Origin: an uncultured Deferribacteres bacterium
GTDB lineage: Bacteria; Zhuqueibacterota; JdFR-76; DREG01
Direction of reading: 5' to 3'
DNA length: 41,829 nucleotides
NCBI GenBank assembly: GCA_913009825.1
Contig: CAJVYQ010000045.1
Location: 1-41,829, forward strand
A program made the translations under genes and the position numbers. This document shows positions 1 to 7,888 of this stretch, in pieces. The notes beneath the pieces were generated by a model. The model was not told the origin of the DNA and searched no databases. It worked only from the letters and a program-made list of their open reading frames with translations. Numbering within the stretch: the first letter of the stretch is position 1; each line of letters starts with the position of its first letter.

Positions 1-343
1 TTACATCTTTCTCTGCGCCGGTGTTCATATTGATTTCATAAATCTCGTTGCCGTTGCCGGCATAGGCAAAAGGGACATTGAGTTTAGCCGCGTAATTTTT
101 AGCCTGCGCCACGCCTTCGCCAACGGGTCGTTCATCGCTTTTGGCTTCCACTACGGCCAGCTTTTGATTTTTATAGACGAGCACATAATCGGCTTTTAAC
201 GGTTTGGCGCGTGTGCCGCCGGTTTTAATCTTGCCCGCGGTAAAATAATATTCACGCAGAATTTTACTGTCTTCAGCCACGCCCCAGCCGCTTTGCTTGA
301 GTTGGGGGTCGATGAGTTCGGCTCTGGTTTGCGCTTCGTTCAT
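1..343 (-). CDS. hsdR: Type I restriction enzyme R subunit, N-terminal part (runs off the window)
   Basis: The gene starts at the ATG complementary to 341-343 and reads leftward out of the window, giving about 114 residues. The start (AELIDPQLKQSGW) is typical of HsdR. It is followed by a PD-(D/E)xK nuclease core: an Asp in ADYVLVYKNQ, then VVEAKSDERP with the E-x-K pair. HsdR is the DNA-translocating and cleaving subunit of type I restriction enzymes and acts with HsdM and HsdS, both encoded upstream on the same strand (hsdM at 6353-7855, hsdS at 5184-6356). The helicase part lies beyond the window, so whether the gene is intact cannot be judged. It lies 52 bp after the four-helix-bundle gene, and the right-hand boundary of its leader is the end of an inverted-repeat element. 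Confidence 0.88.
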   Translation of the reverse strand, partial: MNEAQTRAELIDPQLKQSGWGVAEDSKILREYYFTAGKIKTGGTRAKPLKADYVLVYKNQKLAVVEAKSDERPVGEGVAQAKNYAAKLNVPFAYAGNGNEIYEINMNTGAEKDV

Positions 344-355
344 ACGCTTCGCTCT

Positions 356-793
356 AATTGAAAATTGAAAGTTGAAAATTGAAAATTATCATTATTCATT
401 TACCGAGACTTTTTTTAGTAGATTTCACGATGCTTGCTAAAAGTTTTATTAACTCACTACAATCAGGATGAATTGAATCAAAACTTTTTCCATCTATATA
501 TTTGCTATCCTTTAAAAGCATTAGCCAATATTCAGTTTCATTGGCTTCTTTCAATGCAATATTCATCTTATTAAGAAAATCAGCTTTAGACTGAGCATGC
601 TCCGCTTCCTTTACTAAAGCCCCAATACTCGTTCCACTCTTTAAAATTTGCTTAGAAAGAACATACTCCTTTTTTTCTGCAATTAGATATTTGTAAAGTT
701 TTATTATACGCAATGCAAAGGCATACGATTTGTCCATTACAACATTATCTTTTCTTTCCACCACTTTCACTTTTCCATTTTCCATTTTCAATT
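356..793 (-). mobile_element. IVS-like inverted-repeat element carrying a four-helix-bundle gene
   Basis: Two homopurine/homopyrimidine arms, 356-387 and 761-793, are imperfect inverted repeats of each other (about 25 of 29 aligned bases match), built from AATTGAAAA-like units. Between them lies only the four-helix-bundle gene. The bases immediately outside both arms are CTCT (352-355 and 794-797), a possible 4-bp target duplication. The element sits between rhuM and hsdR, and the last ~14 codons of rhuM are read out of its right arm. The layout resembles the intervening sequences of 23S rRNA, which are also bounded by pairing arms and can encode this protein family, but here it lies in a protein-coding operon. 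Calling it mobile is inference. Confidence 0.5.
396..737 (-). CDS. Four-helix bundle protein (23S rRNA intervening-sequence protein family)
   Basis: About 113 residues, predicted all-helical. The pattern SYAFALRIIKLYKYL, LSKQILKSGTSIGALVKEAE, KADFLNKMNIALKEANETEYWLMLL matches the S23/IVP four-helix-bundle family (TIGR02436-like), including the conserved Q-x-x-[KR]-S-x-x-S-I-x-x-x-x-x-E and E-T-x-Y-W-L signatures. Relatives include Avd of diversity-generating retroelements; some form pentameric barrels with a basic surface, but no molecular function is settled for stand-alone copies. I chose the ATG at 735-737, which gives normal family length and lies 7 bp after the rhuM stop. Alternative starts at 785 (ATG) or 791 (TTG) would add 16-18 residues encoded by the repeat arm and overlap rhuM. 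No reverse transcriptase is nearby. Confidence 0.8.
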   Translation of the reverse strand: MDKSYAFALRIIKLYKYLIAEKKEYVLSKQILKSGTSIGALVKEAEHAQSKADFLNKMNIALKEANETEYWLMLLKDSKYIDGKSFDSIHPDCSELIKLLASIVKSTKKSLGK

Positions 794-1335
794 CTCTTAA
801 CTATTTCTTCAAGCTGTTTCAAATCTTCTTCATCTGCTGCCAATGCTTCAGCTTTTTTTCTTTTGCTATCAAATTCTTCGTAGCGGTCTTTGGCAATCTT
901 TTTTGCAATCTCTGCTTTAACCTTGCCGGCATGTGTCAATATTTCCTGTTCGTTGAACTCCAGAAATGCATCCAGTTTTTCCGCCCATTGTGCCATTGTA
1001 ACGGTTTGTCTCTTGGAGTTGACTCGGTATCCCACGGCAATAATGGCGTCGAGATTGTAGAATTTTACCGGTTTTGTCTGGGTTTTGCCCTCTATCGCAC
1101 CATGCTGAGTGGTATGTTCCAAAATGGAACCAACCACTTTTTCATCTAATTCGCCGCTTTCAAAGATGTTCTTCAGGTGCTTTGTAATGGCGGGCCGCCC
1201 AACATCAAACAGCTCCGCCATTTTTTTCTGGGTCAGCCAGATGGTTTCGTCCCGGAACACGGTGTCGATTTTGACGGTGCCGTCAGTGGTGGTGTAGAGG
1301 ACGATTTCGGATTGGTTGTTTTGTTGTCGATTCAT
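745..1335 (-). CDS. RhuM-family protein, apparently with an internal deletion
   Basis: 196 residues. Residues ~8-110 match the N-terminal DNA-binding-like part of virulence RhuM proteins: DETIWLTQKKMAELFDVGRPAITKHLKNIFESGEL, then KFYNLDAIIAVGYRVNSKR (motifs at roughly residues 29-62 and 91-109). The remainder (QTVTMAQWAEKLDAFL then an Ala/Lys/Glu-rich helix) resembles the extreme C-terminus of the same family, which is usually about 330-350 residues. The middle section is therefore missing, in frame. The final ~14 residues (ENGKWKSESGGKKR) are encoded by the repeat arm of the neighbouring element. The start overlaps the gajB stop as ATGA, implying translational coupling. RhuM genes are common passengers of type I restriction loci; their function is unproven. 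Confidence 0.8.
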   Translation of the reverse strand: MNRQQNNQSEIVLYTTTDGTVKIDTVFRDETIWLTQKKMAELFDVGRPAITKHLKNIFESGELDEKVVGSILEHTTQHGAIEGKTQTKPVKFYNLDAIIAVGYRVNSKRQTVTMAQWAEKLDAFLEFNEQEILTHAGKVKAEIAKKIAKDRYEEFDSKRKKAEALAADEEDLKQLEEIVKRIENGKWKSESGGKKR

Positions 1336-3167
1336 GAAGTGACCTCAATCAAATTTTCTTCACTGAACCATTCTTTTGCTTTTTTTAAAATTGCATCGCT
1401 GGGCTTAGAATAAAAAACAACCAAGTTCTTTTTTGCTCTTGAACAGCAAACATAAAACATCTTTTTTGTTCGTTCAATTACACTTTCTTTCCCCTCGGTT
1501 TCTTCAAAAAGATATTTGAAATTGTATTGATTCCATCTTCCGTTATCCAATATTACAAAAACATTATCAAATTCAGCACCTTTAATCCCATGTTGTGTTG
1601 AGTATGGTGTCAGATCTTCTTCGAATTTATAAAGATTGATTATTTCGTAGAAAGGCAGACCTTTAACTCTATTATATACATATATATACTCTTTAACAAA
1701 ATTAGTAAAGTTATCATCCTTTTTAACAATACTCATTTCATCTGCAAAATTAACAATATTTTCTATGGCTTCGTTTTTCATGTTGACTAAGGAATCTATT
1801 GCGCTTTTCAGTTTTTCCTTATCGTCAACTGACAATATTTTATAATCTGCTTTTCTTATAAACTCATTTACTTGTTTCGTTTCGTATAAATAAATTCTTT
1901 CCTGTATTTTTTTAAGATGATTGATTAATTTATCTCGGTTATCGCCTATAAGTTGATCAGTATCTATGTAAATTTTTAATAAATCTTCAAAAAGAACAGG
2001 TTTGGTATTTTTAAATAAATCATTGTTATCTGCAATAAAATTTTTGAAATTATTTGCCTCACTGACAACGTTCATATTTAAAACATCTTCAAAAGTCTTA
2101 CCTTCGATTTCATGTAAACGAGCATCTTTTTTTAATTTTGTTTTTATTTTCTTTGCTTGTTTAATAATTTCATCATTATTGTAGATGCGGAATATTTCAC
2201 CAAAACCGGCTTTATCTGCTATCAGGTTGTGAGTTAGGTACAATTCCTTTGTCTCTGCAACATCATTAAAATTCCATTGATTGAATATCGCATGTTTTTT
2301 TATGCTCTCAAAATCAATTACATCCGCATTTGAATAAATAAATTTTATACTACCTAATAAGTCTTTATCTACCTCGTCATTTCTTCTTTTTCGTTTCTGT
2401 TTTATGCTGTCGGTTCTGATTTTATTAAGAAGCTCAATAACCGTTTCAGAGCATCGATAGTTATCATCTTTTATTATTTCAACAACCAATTTTTTATCAA
2501 CATATTCCTTCAAACTACCTACTCTGTTACCATATATTGACTGCATGGAATCACCAAAAAAACCAATGATATTTTTTTTGTCACTTGATTTTGGGAGGTG
2601 TTCCAGGAAAATATCTATTACCTGCTTTTCTGTATCTTGATACTCATCAATAAGGATATATTTATATTTATCCTTTAAAATATCACACAATAAAGGATAT
2701 GTATTAAATATATTGTTTGATATTTTTAAAATATCGTCATGCGATAATATGCCGTTATCTATTTTTCTGTAGTCTTTGTAATTTATTTCTTTGTCCTGCA
2801 AATATTTGATAGATATATCTTCTTCGCCAGAATATTTAATGCCTGATTTTTCCTCTTCTCTTTCCATTTTGATTAAAGCGACAAGAGACTTTTTCAGATC
2901 GTTTTGATAGTTTTTTATTGAATTCCAGAGAAAATCATGAATTGTTGACACTTCCAAATTGTTATGTTTCGCTCGGTGTTTTATCTCATCTGCTGCGACA
3001 TTGGTAAATGTGATACAGGCAATCGTTGCTAACGGGTTCATTTTGTAAATTAAATCAATAACCTCCATTACTGAGTAGGTTTTACCACTGCCGGCACCGC
3101 CACTTACTAAAAAATTATTGTCAGTTTCAATTTGTTCTTTAATCTTATCAATTATTTTGAGAGCCAT
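1332..3167 (-). CDS. gajB: UvrD/PcrA-like superfamily 1 helicase, Gabija GajB-like
   Basis: 611 residues with SF1A helicase motifs in order: Walker A GGAGSGKT (23-30), the Walker B/DExx box ILIDEYQDT (171-179), motif III GFFGDSMQSIYG (from 202), HGIKGAEFD (526-534) and the arginine-finger motif VCCSRAKK (573-580). It overlaps the preceding OLD-family nuclease gene by 16 bp, and this gene pair defines Gabija-like (class 2 OLD) systems. In Gabija, GajB is a helicase/ATPase that assembles with the GajA tetramer and is needed for anti-phage defence. The protein is longer than the characterised GajB (~494 residues), so it is a divergent member. The gene is visibly richer in A+T than hsdM downstream of the promoter, consistent with separate acquisition. 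Confidence 0.82.
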   Translation of the reverse strand: MALKIIDKIKEQIETDNNFLVSGGAGSGKTYSVMEVIDLIYKMNPLATIACITFTNVAADEIKHRAKHNNLEVSTIHDFLWNSIKNYQNDLKKSLVALIKMEREEEKSGIKYSGEEDISIKYLQDKEINYKDYRKIDNGILSHDDILKISNNIFNTYPLLCDILKDKYKYILIDEYQDTEKQVIDIFLEHLPKSSDKKNIIGFFGDSMQSIYGNRVGSLKEYVDKKLVVEIIKDDNYRCSETVIELLNKIRTDSIKQKRKRRNDEVDKDLLGSIKFIYSNADVIDFESIKKHAIFNQWNFNDVAETKELYLTHNLIADKAGFGEIFRIYNNDEIIKQAKKIKTKLKKDARLHEIEGKTFEDVLNMNVVSEANNFKNFIADNNDLFKNTKPVLFEDLLKIYIDTDQLIGDNRDKLINHLKKIQERIYLYETKQVNEFIRKADYKILSVDDKEKLKSAIDSLVNMKNEAIENIVNFADEMSIVKKDDNFTNFVKEYIYVYNRVKGLPFYEIINLYKFEEDLTPYSTQHGIKGAEFDNVFVILDNGRWNQYNFKYLFEETEGKESVIERTKKMFYVCCSRAKKNLVVFYSKPSDAILKKAKEWFSEENLIEVTS

Positions 3168-5161
3168 ACTAACCCCTCTTTTATATAATCAGGCACCTGC
3201 CACTCTTGATAATTTTCACCACTATAATAAAGAATATCAGTTGCAAAAATGGACTTTTTGGCAATACAGTTCTCAGCAATATCAAAGTAATCTGCTGAAG
3301 TGGCCTTAATTTCATCTCTATTTTTTAAGCTTTTAAAACTGTCCTTATTTAAGTTGATAAAATCAAGATTCACAGAAATAAAAGCATCTTCAAAACTCCG
3401 GGCATGATAACTATTTTGCTCTGTCTGATATGCAACGCAAATCAATCCTTTTTCATCATTTACCCAGGAAGAATCTTTTTTCGATAATATCTTTGAATCA
3501 TGATTTAAGGTTTTTAGATTGTTAAGGTCTATGTCTTTTAAGAAATATTTTATAGAAGCATTGCTTGTGTTTACTCCATCGGCAACCTTGCATTTTTTAC
3601 CATCAGCTCCGATTGAATCAATATCGGTTATTATCAAAGTTTTAATAGCAATAAAATTTAAAAAGCTGTCAAAGATATGAGAATATGCTCCAACCTCTAC
3701 AATTGATATATTTTGAGATAATAAAGGGGTATAATTTTTATCTATATTTTCATAGTCTATTTTTTTCATCATCGCAGGAAGCAAAATTCTTTCAGTATCT
3801 CCCTCGATAAAAATTACTTTCTCCGTAAAAAACAGTTCTGATTTGTTTAGTGTAAGATATTGTTTTAAAAACTGAAAATTCTTTTTTTCTGATTCCTCGC
3901 TTCCATACTGCCTTTCTAAATCAAATAAATTCTTACAAATAACGCTGTTAATGGATTCTTTAAAGAAATATTTAATGTCATTGAATGAGCTTTGAGATGT
4001 TATATGCGAAGAATGAGTACTGATAACAGTTTGCAGATTGTTTAATCCTTCTTTCCCCTCTAACAAGAGCCTCTTAATATTTTTAATAAAAACATACTGC
4101 ATTTGAGGGTGGGTATGTGCTTCCGGTTCTTCAATGAATAATAAATTTATATCCGCTGGTTTCTCCTGGTCTGTATGAACCTTTTTAAAGGAATCAAATA
4201 TTAAATGAAGGTTAAACACCATTGCAAATAAATTCATGTATCCCAGGCCGTTGTAATCTTCCGGTAACTCTTTGTTATCCTGCTTATATACAACAGAAGT
4301 GTTTTCCTTTAGGATATTCATTTCTTCAAGATTTGATTTTATTGATATTTGAGATTCATTAGTGCTGTAGCTGAATTTTTTTATATCATCAACTACTTTT
4401 TGAAAGGTTTTTTCATAGGTTTCGTTTAATTTATCATCTGTTTCAAATAATTTGACTTGTAAATCAGAAACATCTGTTGATTCCGATTTATTTAAAGAAT
4501 TAAAGAATTTATACGAAAGTTTTGAAAGGGTTTTATTGCTTCTGACATTCTCTCCTTCTTCGTTTGCTACATCCCTTTTTGCACTGATGGTTTTAAGAGA
4601 AATGATTTTTGATGTTTGTTCGTCCTTTATTTCAATTTCATTATCTTCATTCTTATATTCAACAACTCTTTTATTGATTGAGAAATATTGTCTGTGATTT
4701 TTTGCAAGAAATTCCAGAACCGATTTATTTTTGAATGTGGTTTTAAATTCATTGTAGTCTTGCTTTAATTTTGAATATTTATCGTTTTCCAATAAATAAC
4801 TAAACGATAAAACAAGAAAGTTTTCTTTAGGGTCTAAATTAAGAATCAAATCCGACAAGTTTCCAAGATTATCTGATTTAAAATATTCGATGTAAAGCCT
4901 AAGGTTAATTCCTAAATTGTTATAATCTTCTTTTGCTATATCTTTGCTCAAAGCCTCTTCAATTTCTTTTTGAAATTCAATATTAAAATCATAAAAAGTG
5001 AAATTATTTTGCTTGCCAGACAGAAAGCGCTCAAGAAGTGAAAGTAGAGATGTTTTACCAGTATTGTTTTTGCCTATTATCAAAGAGAGGTTTTCTTCGA
5101 GGTCAATGCTGAAATCTTTTAATAGCCTGAAATTTTGTATCTTAATTTTTCTGATTTGCAT
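3152..5161 (-). CDS. gajA: OLD-family ATPase/TOPRIM endonuclease, Gabija GajA-like
   Basis: 669 residues. An ABC-type ATPase head comes first: Walker A IGKNNTGKTS (29-38), a signature-like NGLGYMN (304-310), Walker B LLFIEEPEAH (340-349) and the H-loop STHSSH (381-386). A C-terminal TOPRIM domain follows with IEGDTER (452-458) and TDIDS (512-516), which supply the metal-binding Glu and Asp residues. This is the OLD-nuclease layout. Pairing with the overlapping UvrD-like gene makes it the nicking-nuclease subunit of a Gabija-like system, which in characterised cases cuts DNA when nucleotide pools fall. Both active sites look intact. It starts 22 bp after the hsdS stop, so it is inserted in the type I operon. 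It is ~90 residues longer than the reference GajA (~578). Confidence 0.85.
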   Translation of the reverse strand: MQIRKIKIQNFRLLKDFSIDLEENLSLIIGKNNTGKTSLLSLLERFLSGKQNNFTFYDFNIEFQKEIEEALSKDIAKEDYNNLGINLRLYIEYFKSDNLGNLSDLILNLDPKENFLVLSFSYLLENDKYSKLKQDYNEFKTTFKNKSVLEFLAKNHRQYFSINKRVVEYKNEDNEIEIKDEQTSKIISLKTISAKRDVANEEGENVRSNKTLSKLSYKFFNSLNKSESTDVSDLQVKLFETDDKLNETYEKTFQKVVDDIKKFSYSTNESQISIKSNLEEMNILKENTSVVYKQDNKELPEDYNGLGYMNLFAMVFNLHLIFDSFKKVHTDQEKPADINLLFIEEPEAHTHPQMQYVFIKNIKRLLLEGKEGLNNLQTVISTHSSHITSQSSFNDIKYFFKESINSVICKNLFDLERQYGSEESEKKNFQFLKQYLTLNKSELFFTEKVIFIEGDTERILLPAMMKKIDYENIDKNYTPLLSQNISIVEVGAYSHIFDSFLNFIAIKTLIITDIDSIGADGKKCKVADGVNTSNASIKYFLKDIDLNNLKTLNHDSKILSKKDSSWVNDEKGLICVAYQTEQNSYHARSFEDAFISVNLDFINLNKDSFKSLKNRDEIKATSADYFDIAENCIAKKSIFATDILYYSGENYQEWQVPDYIKEGLVWLSK

Positions 5162-5183
5162 TTTTACTCCCTATTTTCATACT

Positions 5184-6356
5184 CTATAATTCGCCCTCAA
5201 ATGCCTTCTGCAAGATTGATTTTTTTAATTCTTCCAAATCCGTCAGTTTTTGTTTATAGAGGGTTTCGAGCTTTTTTGATTGATATAAAAATTCATCAAG
5301 TTTCTTAACTATACGTTTTTGTGTAGAAATTGATGGAACACTGATTTTAATTTCTTTTAAAGTCTTAACGGATGCAACATTTTGGATTGCTGCACCTTTG
5401 GAATACATTTTTAAACTATCTTGAAAAGTATCACTTTCCATCCAATATTTTAAAAATTTGTTAAATAGAAAACTATTGGGTTTTAAAAGTAACAGCGCCT
5501 GATTAATGATTCCTTGTTTTACCCCTTCAGGAACAATCGAAATTTTGCCCATTGTTCCTGAACAACTCATTATTAGATTCCCCGGCCTGACTTCAAACCG
5601 AGACATCTCTCGGAATTTTTCATCATTAATAAAATAACGGATTCTTTCAAACTGATTATATATGGCGTGGGATTGTTCATATACAGCGAAACCATCTTCA
5701 ACAAATATTTGTTTTTTTAGACTACCGCCAAAAGGGCCACGTACGAAATCACATAATTTTCCCAACTTCTTCTCTTCCCAATCTTCCCCCGGGTTGGCAA
5801 AGATTTTGTTTAAATAGGACTCAAACAATTCCCGGCTGTTTTGCAGGTTCTTTTCGGCGTTGGCTTTGGCCCGGTCAATGGCGGCAAAGGCTTTGTCTAA
5901 AATGGCCACAATGCGCTTTTGCTCGGGAATGGGGGGGACTAAAAGTGGGCAATTTAAAATGTCATTTTTTCGAAGATTTGTTTGATTTTCACCATTATCA
6001 AATTCTAAAAAATATCTATTTCTGTCTAATTGATAATATAAAAATTTGTTATCAAAGTTAGTTGAACGAATGGCGCAAATCCGTTGATTCAATGAATATG
6101 TATTATCTTTATTTACAAGAAAACATTTTGACAATGCTTTACCGTTGGGGACATCACTCATTACCATAACGATATCACCAACATACAAAGGGAAAAGCAA
6201 AGAATTTGTTTTTTTTACTATCGCACCATTTGAAGAAATAAATTTTGAATTTATTACAATGTATTTACCATTATCATCAATGACTTTTTCGTGAGCTTTT
6301 CCATTGTAAAATTCACAGACATCGCCAAGAGTTTTTAATTTCCAATCCGAAATCAT
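5184..6356 (-). CDS. hsdS: Type I restriction-modification specificity subunit
   Basis: 390 residues with the standard two-target-recognition-domain layout: TRD1 at about 1-139, conserved region 1 (VPPIPEQKRIVAILDKAFAAI, from 140) forming a helical spacer to ~187, TRD2 at about 195-339, and conserved region 2 (VPSISTQKRIVKKLDEFL, from 340) forming the second helix to the end. Each TRD recognises half of a bipartite DNA target, and the two helices set the spacing. The gene overlaps hsdM by 4 bp (ATGA), showing translational coupling. The TRD-coding stretches are markedly A+T-rich compared with the first conserved region, as is usual where TRDs are exchanged by recombination. The target sequence cannot be read from the protein. 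Confidence 0.92.
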   Translation of the reverse strand: MISDWKLKTLGDVCEFYNGKAHEKVIDDNGKYIVINSKFISSNGAIVKKTNSLLFPLYVGDIVMVMSDVPNGKALSKCFLVNKDNTYSLNQRICAIRSTNFDNKFLYYQLDRNRYFLEFDNGENQTNLRKNDILNCPLLVPPIPEQKRIVAILDKAFAAIDRAKANAEKNLQNSRELFESYLNKIFANPGEDWEEKKLGKLCDFVRGPFGGSLKKQIFVEDGFAVYEQSHAIYNQFERIRYFINDEKFREMSRFEVRPGNLIMSCSGTMGKISIVPEGVKQGIINQALLLLKPNSFLFNKFLKYWMESDTFQDSLKMYSKGAAIQNVASVKTLKEIKISVPSISTQKRIVKKLDEFLYQSKKLETLYKQKLTDLEELKKSILQKAFEGEL

Positions 6357-7855
6357 AAAATCGCTCGTATTACTTTAAGAATCTCGACATTTTCATTATC
6401 TAAACTTTTAATCTCATCTAAAATTTCTTTTGGCTCTCTTAAAATGGTTTCATTATTATTGTTAGGATTTTTTACCGAGAGGTCAAAGGTTTTACTATTA
6501 ATTTTGGCAACATCCACAGACCAGGAATTATCCGAATCGGTTTTGCTCTTTTGCAGTTCCACAAATTTAGCCAGGTCTTTCTCATTCAATGGATTGGTTT
6601 TGCCCAAATTACGGCTAAGGTTCAATTGGTAAAACCAAACTTTTTGGGTAGGCGCGCCTTTTTCAAAAAACAGCACCACCGTTTTAACGCCCGCGCCGGT
6701 GAACACGCCGCCGGGTAAATCCAACACCGTATGAAGATTGCAGCTTTCCAGCAACTGCCTGCGCAAGGAAATCGATGCGTTATCAATATTCGAAAGAAAA
6801 GTGTTTTTTATGATTATTCCAGCCTTACCTCCTGCTTTAAGTTTTTTGATAAAATGCTGCAAAAACAGGAAGGCGGTTTCCCCAGTTTTGATGGGAAAAT
6901 TCTGCTGTACTTCCTTGCGTTCTTTGCCGCCAAAGGGCGGATTGGCCAGAATAATATCAAAGCGGTCTTTTTCTTCGATATCGGAAATATTTTCGGCCAG
7001 GGTGTTGGTGTGCACAATATTGGGCGCTTCGATGCCGTGCAGAATCATATTCATAATGCCGATAATGTAAGCCAGCGATTTTTTCTCTTTGCCGTAAAAG
7101 GTATTCTTTTGCAGGGTGGTCATATCGCTAGTGGTCAGCATTTTGGTTTTCTTCCCTTCGACAAGCTCAGGGCGGCGCAGATATTCAAAGGCTTCCACCA
7201 AAAAGCCCGCCGAACCTGCCGCGCCGTCGTAAATGGTATTTCCTATTTCCGGAGAGACTACTTTAACGATGGTTTTAATCAGCGGCCGCGGCGTGTAATA
7301 TTCCCCGCCGTTACGTCCGGCATTGCCCATATTTTTAATCTTGGATTCATACAGGTGGGACATTTCGTGTTTTTCTTTGTGCGTGCGGAAACGCAGTTCA
7401 TCAATAAGGTTAATCACTTCCCGCAAATTATAACCGCTCTGGATTTTGTTTTTGAGCTCGCTGAAAATCTCACCAATTTTATATTCGATAGTGTTCGGAC
7501 TTTCCGCATGTGTTTTGAATTTCTTCAGGTAAGGAAACAATTGCAGGTCGACAAAATCCCGTAAATCGTCGCCGCTTAACGCTTTGTGATGGTCGAGTTT
7601 GCCTTTGCCAGTCCCTTCGGCTTCGCTCAGGGCAAGTTTAGGCGCGGCCCACACGTCCCATTTAAATTGTTCTTCAATAATTGGAGTGTAGGATTTACCG
7701 GAAAGTTCGGCAGCGGTTTGTTTGTCTTTTTCCAAATCATCCAGATATTTCAGGAAGAGAATCCAGGACGTTTGTTCCACATAATCCAGTTCGCTGCTGC
7801 AACCGGCGTCTTTACGTAGAATATCGTCGATGTTTTTGAAAGTTTGTTCGAACAC
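6353..7855 (-). CDS. hsdM: Type I restriction-modification N6-adenine methyltransferase subunit
   Basis: 500 residues. It has the N-terminal HsdM helical domain, SAM-binding motif I around DGAAGSAGFLVEA (210-222), and catalytic motif IV NPPF (305-308) typical of N6-adenine methyltransferases. The stretch FGGKERKEVQQNF is highly conserved in this subfamily. HsdM modifies the host sites chosen by HsdS. Two short segments unlike other HsdMs, LALSEAEG (~74-81) and RPELVEG (228-234), are the in-frame translations of two copies of a palindromic repeat (see the repeat entries). Both lie in loops and keep the frame open. The gene begins 33 bp after the remnant of a yhcG-type gene, so transcription probably enters from there. 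Confidence 0.95.
   Translation of the reverse strand: MFEQTFKNIDDILRKDAGCSSELDYVEQTSWILFLKYLDDLEKDKQTAAELSGKSYTPIIEEQFKWDVWAAPKLALSEAEGTGKGKLDHHKALSGDDLRDFVDLQLFPYLKKFKTHAESPNTIEYKIGEIFSELKNKIQSGYNLREVINLIDELRFRTHKEKHEMSHLYESKIKNMGNAGRNGGEYYTPRPLIKTIVKVVSPEIGNTIYDGAAGSAGFLVEAFEYLRRPELVEGKKTKMLTTSDMTTLQKNTFYGKEKKSLAYIIGIMNMILHGIEAPNIVHTNTLAENISDIEEKDRFDIILANPPFGGKERKEVQQNFPIKTGETAFLFLQHFIKKLKAGGKAGIIIKNTFLSNIDNASISLRRQLLESCNLHTVLDLPGGVFTGAGVKTVVLFFEKGAPTQKVWFYQLNLSRNLGKTNPLNEKDLAKFVELQKSKTDSDNSWSVDVAKINSKTFDLSVKNPNNNNETILREPKEILDEIKSLDNENVEILKVIRAIL
7154..7172. repeat. Palindromic repeat CCCTTCGACAAGCTCAGGG inside hsdM
   Basis: A 19-bp near-palindrome (CCCT..AGGG arms around TCGACAAGCT) lies inside hsdM and is translated in frame as RPELVEG on the coding strand. 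The same sequence type recurs in many environmental bacterial genomes (general knowledge, not checked here). Its in-frame position between the FEYLR and KKTKML blocks of HsdM suggests insertion into an already functional gene. Confidence 0.7.
7613..7632. repeat. Palindromic repeat variant CCCTTCGGCTTCGCTCAGGG inside hsdM
   Basis: A 20-bp variant of the repeat at 7154-7172, with the same CCCTTCG and CTCAGGG ends and a different centre. It is translated in frame within hsdM as ALSEAEG between WAAPK and the GKLDHHKAL block, which are adjacent or nearly so in typical HsdM proteins. Two members of one repeat family in a single gene is unusual. Confidence 0.65.
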
Positions 7856-7888
7856 GTAAAACTCCTTTTAAACCAAACTACAGCATTA

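Noticed and set aside
356-793. Repeated AATTGAAAA units as a possible CRISPR array or diversity-generating retroelement (Avd-like gene)
   Set aside because: The units are directly adjacent without spacers, and no cas gene, reverse transcriptase, or template/variable repeat pair is present.
3152-5161. OLD-family gene as a retron or lone OLD (class 1) exonuclease
   Set aside because: It is directly coupled to a UvrD-like helicase gene, and there is no reverse transcriptase or non-coding RNA signature, which fits Gabija/class 2 instead.
6731-7564. 277-codon open frame on the plus strand
   Set aside because: It lies entirely opposite hsdM, whose methyltransferase motifs are intact; the frame has no recognisable domain and includes the translated palindrome.
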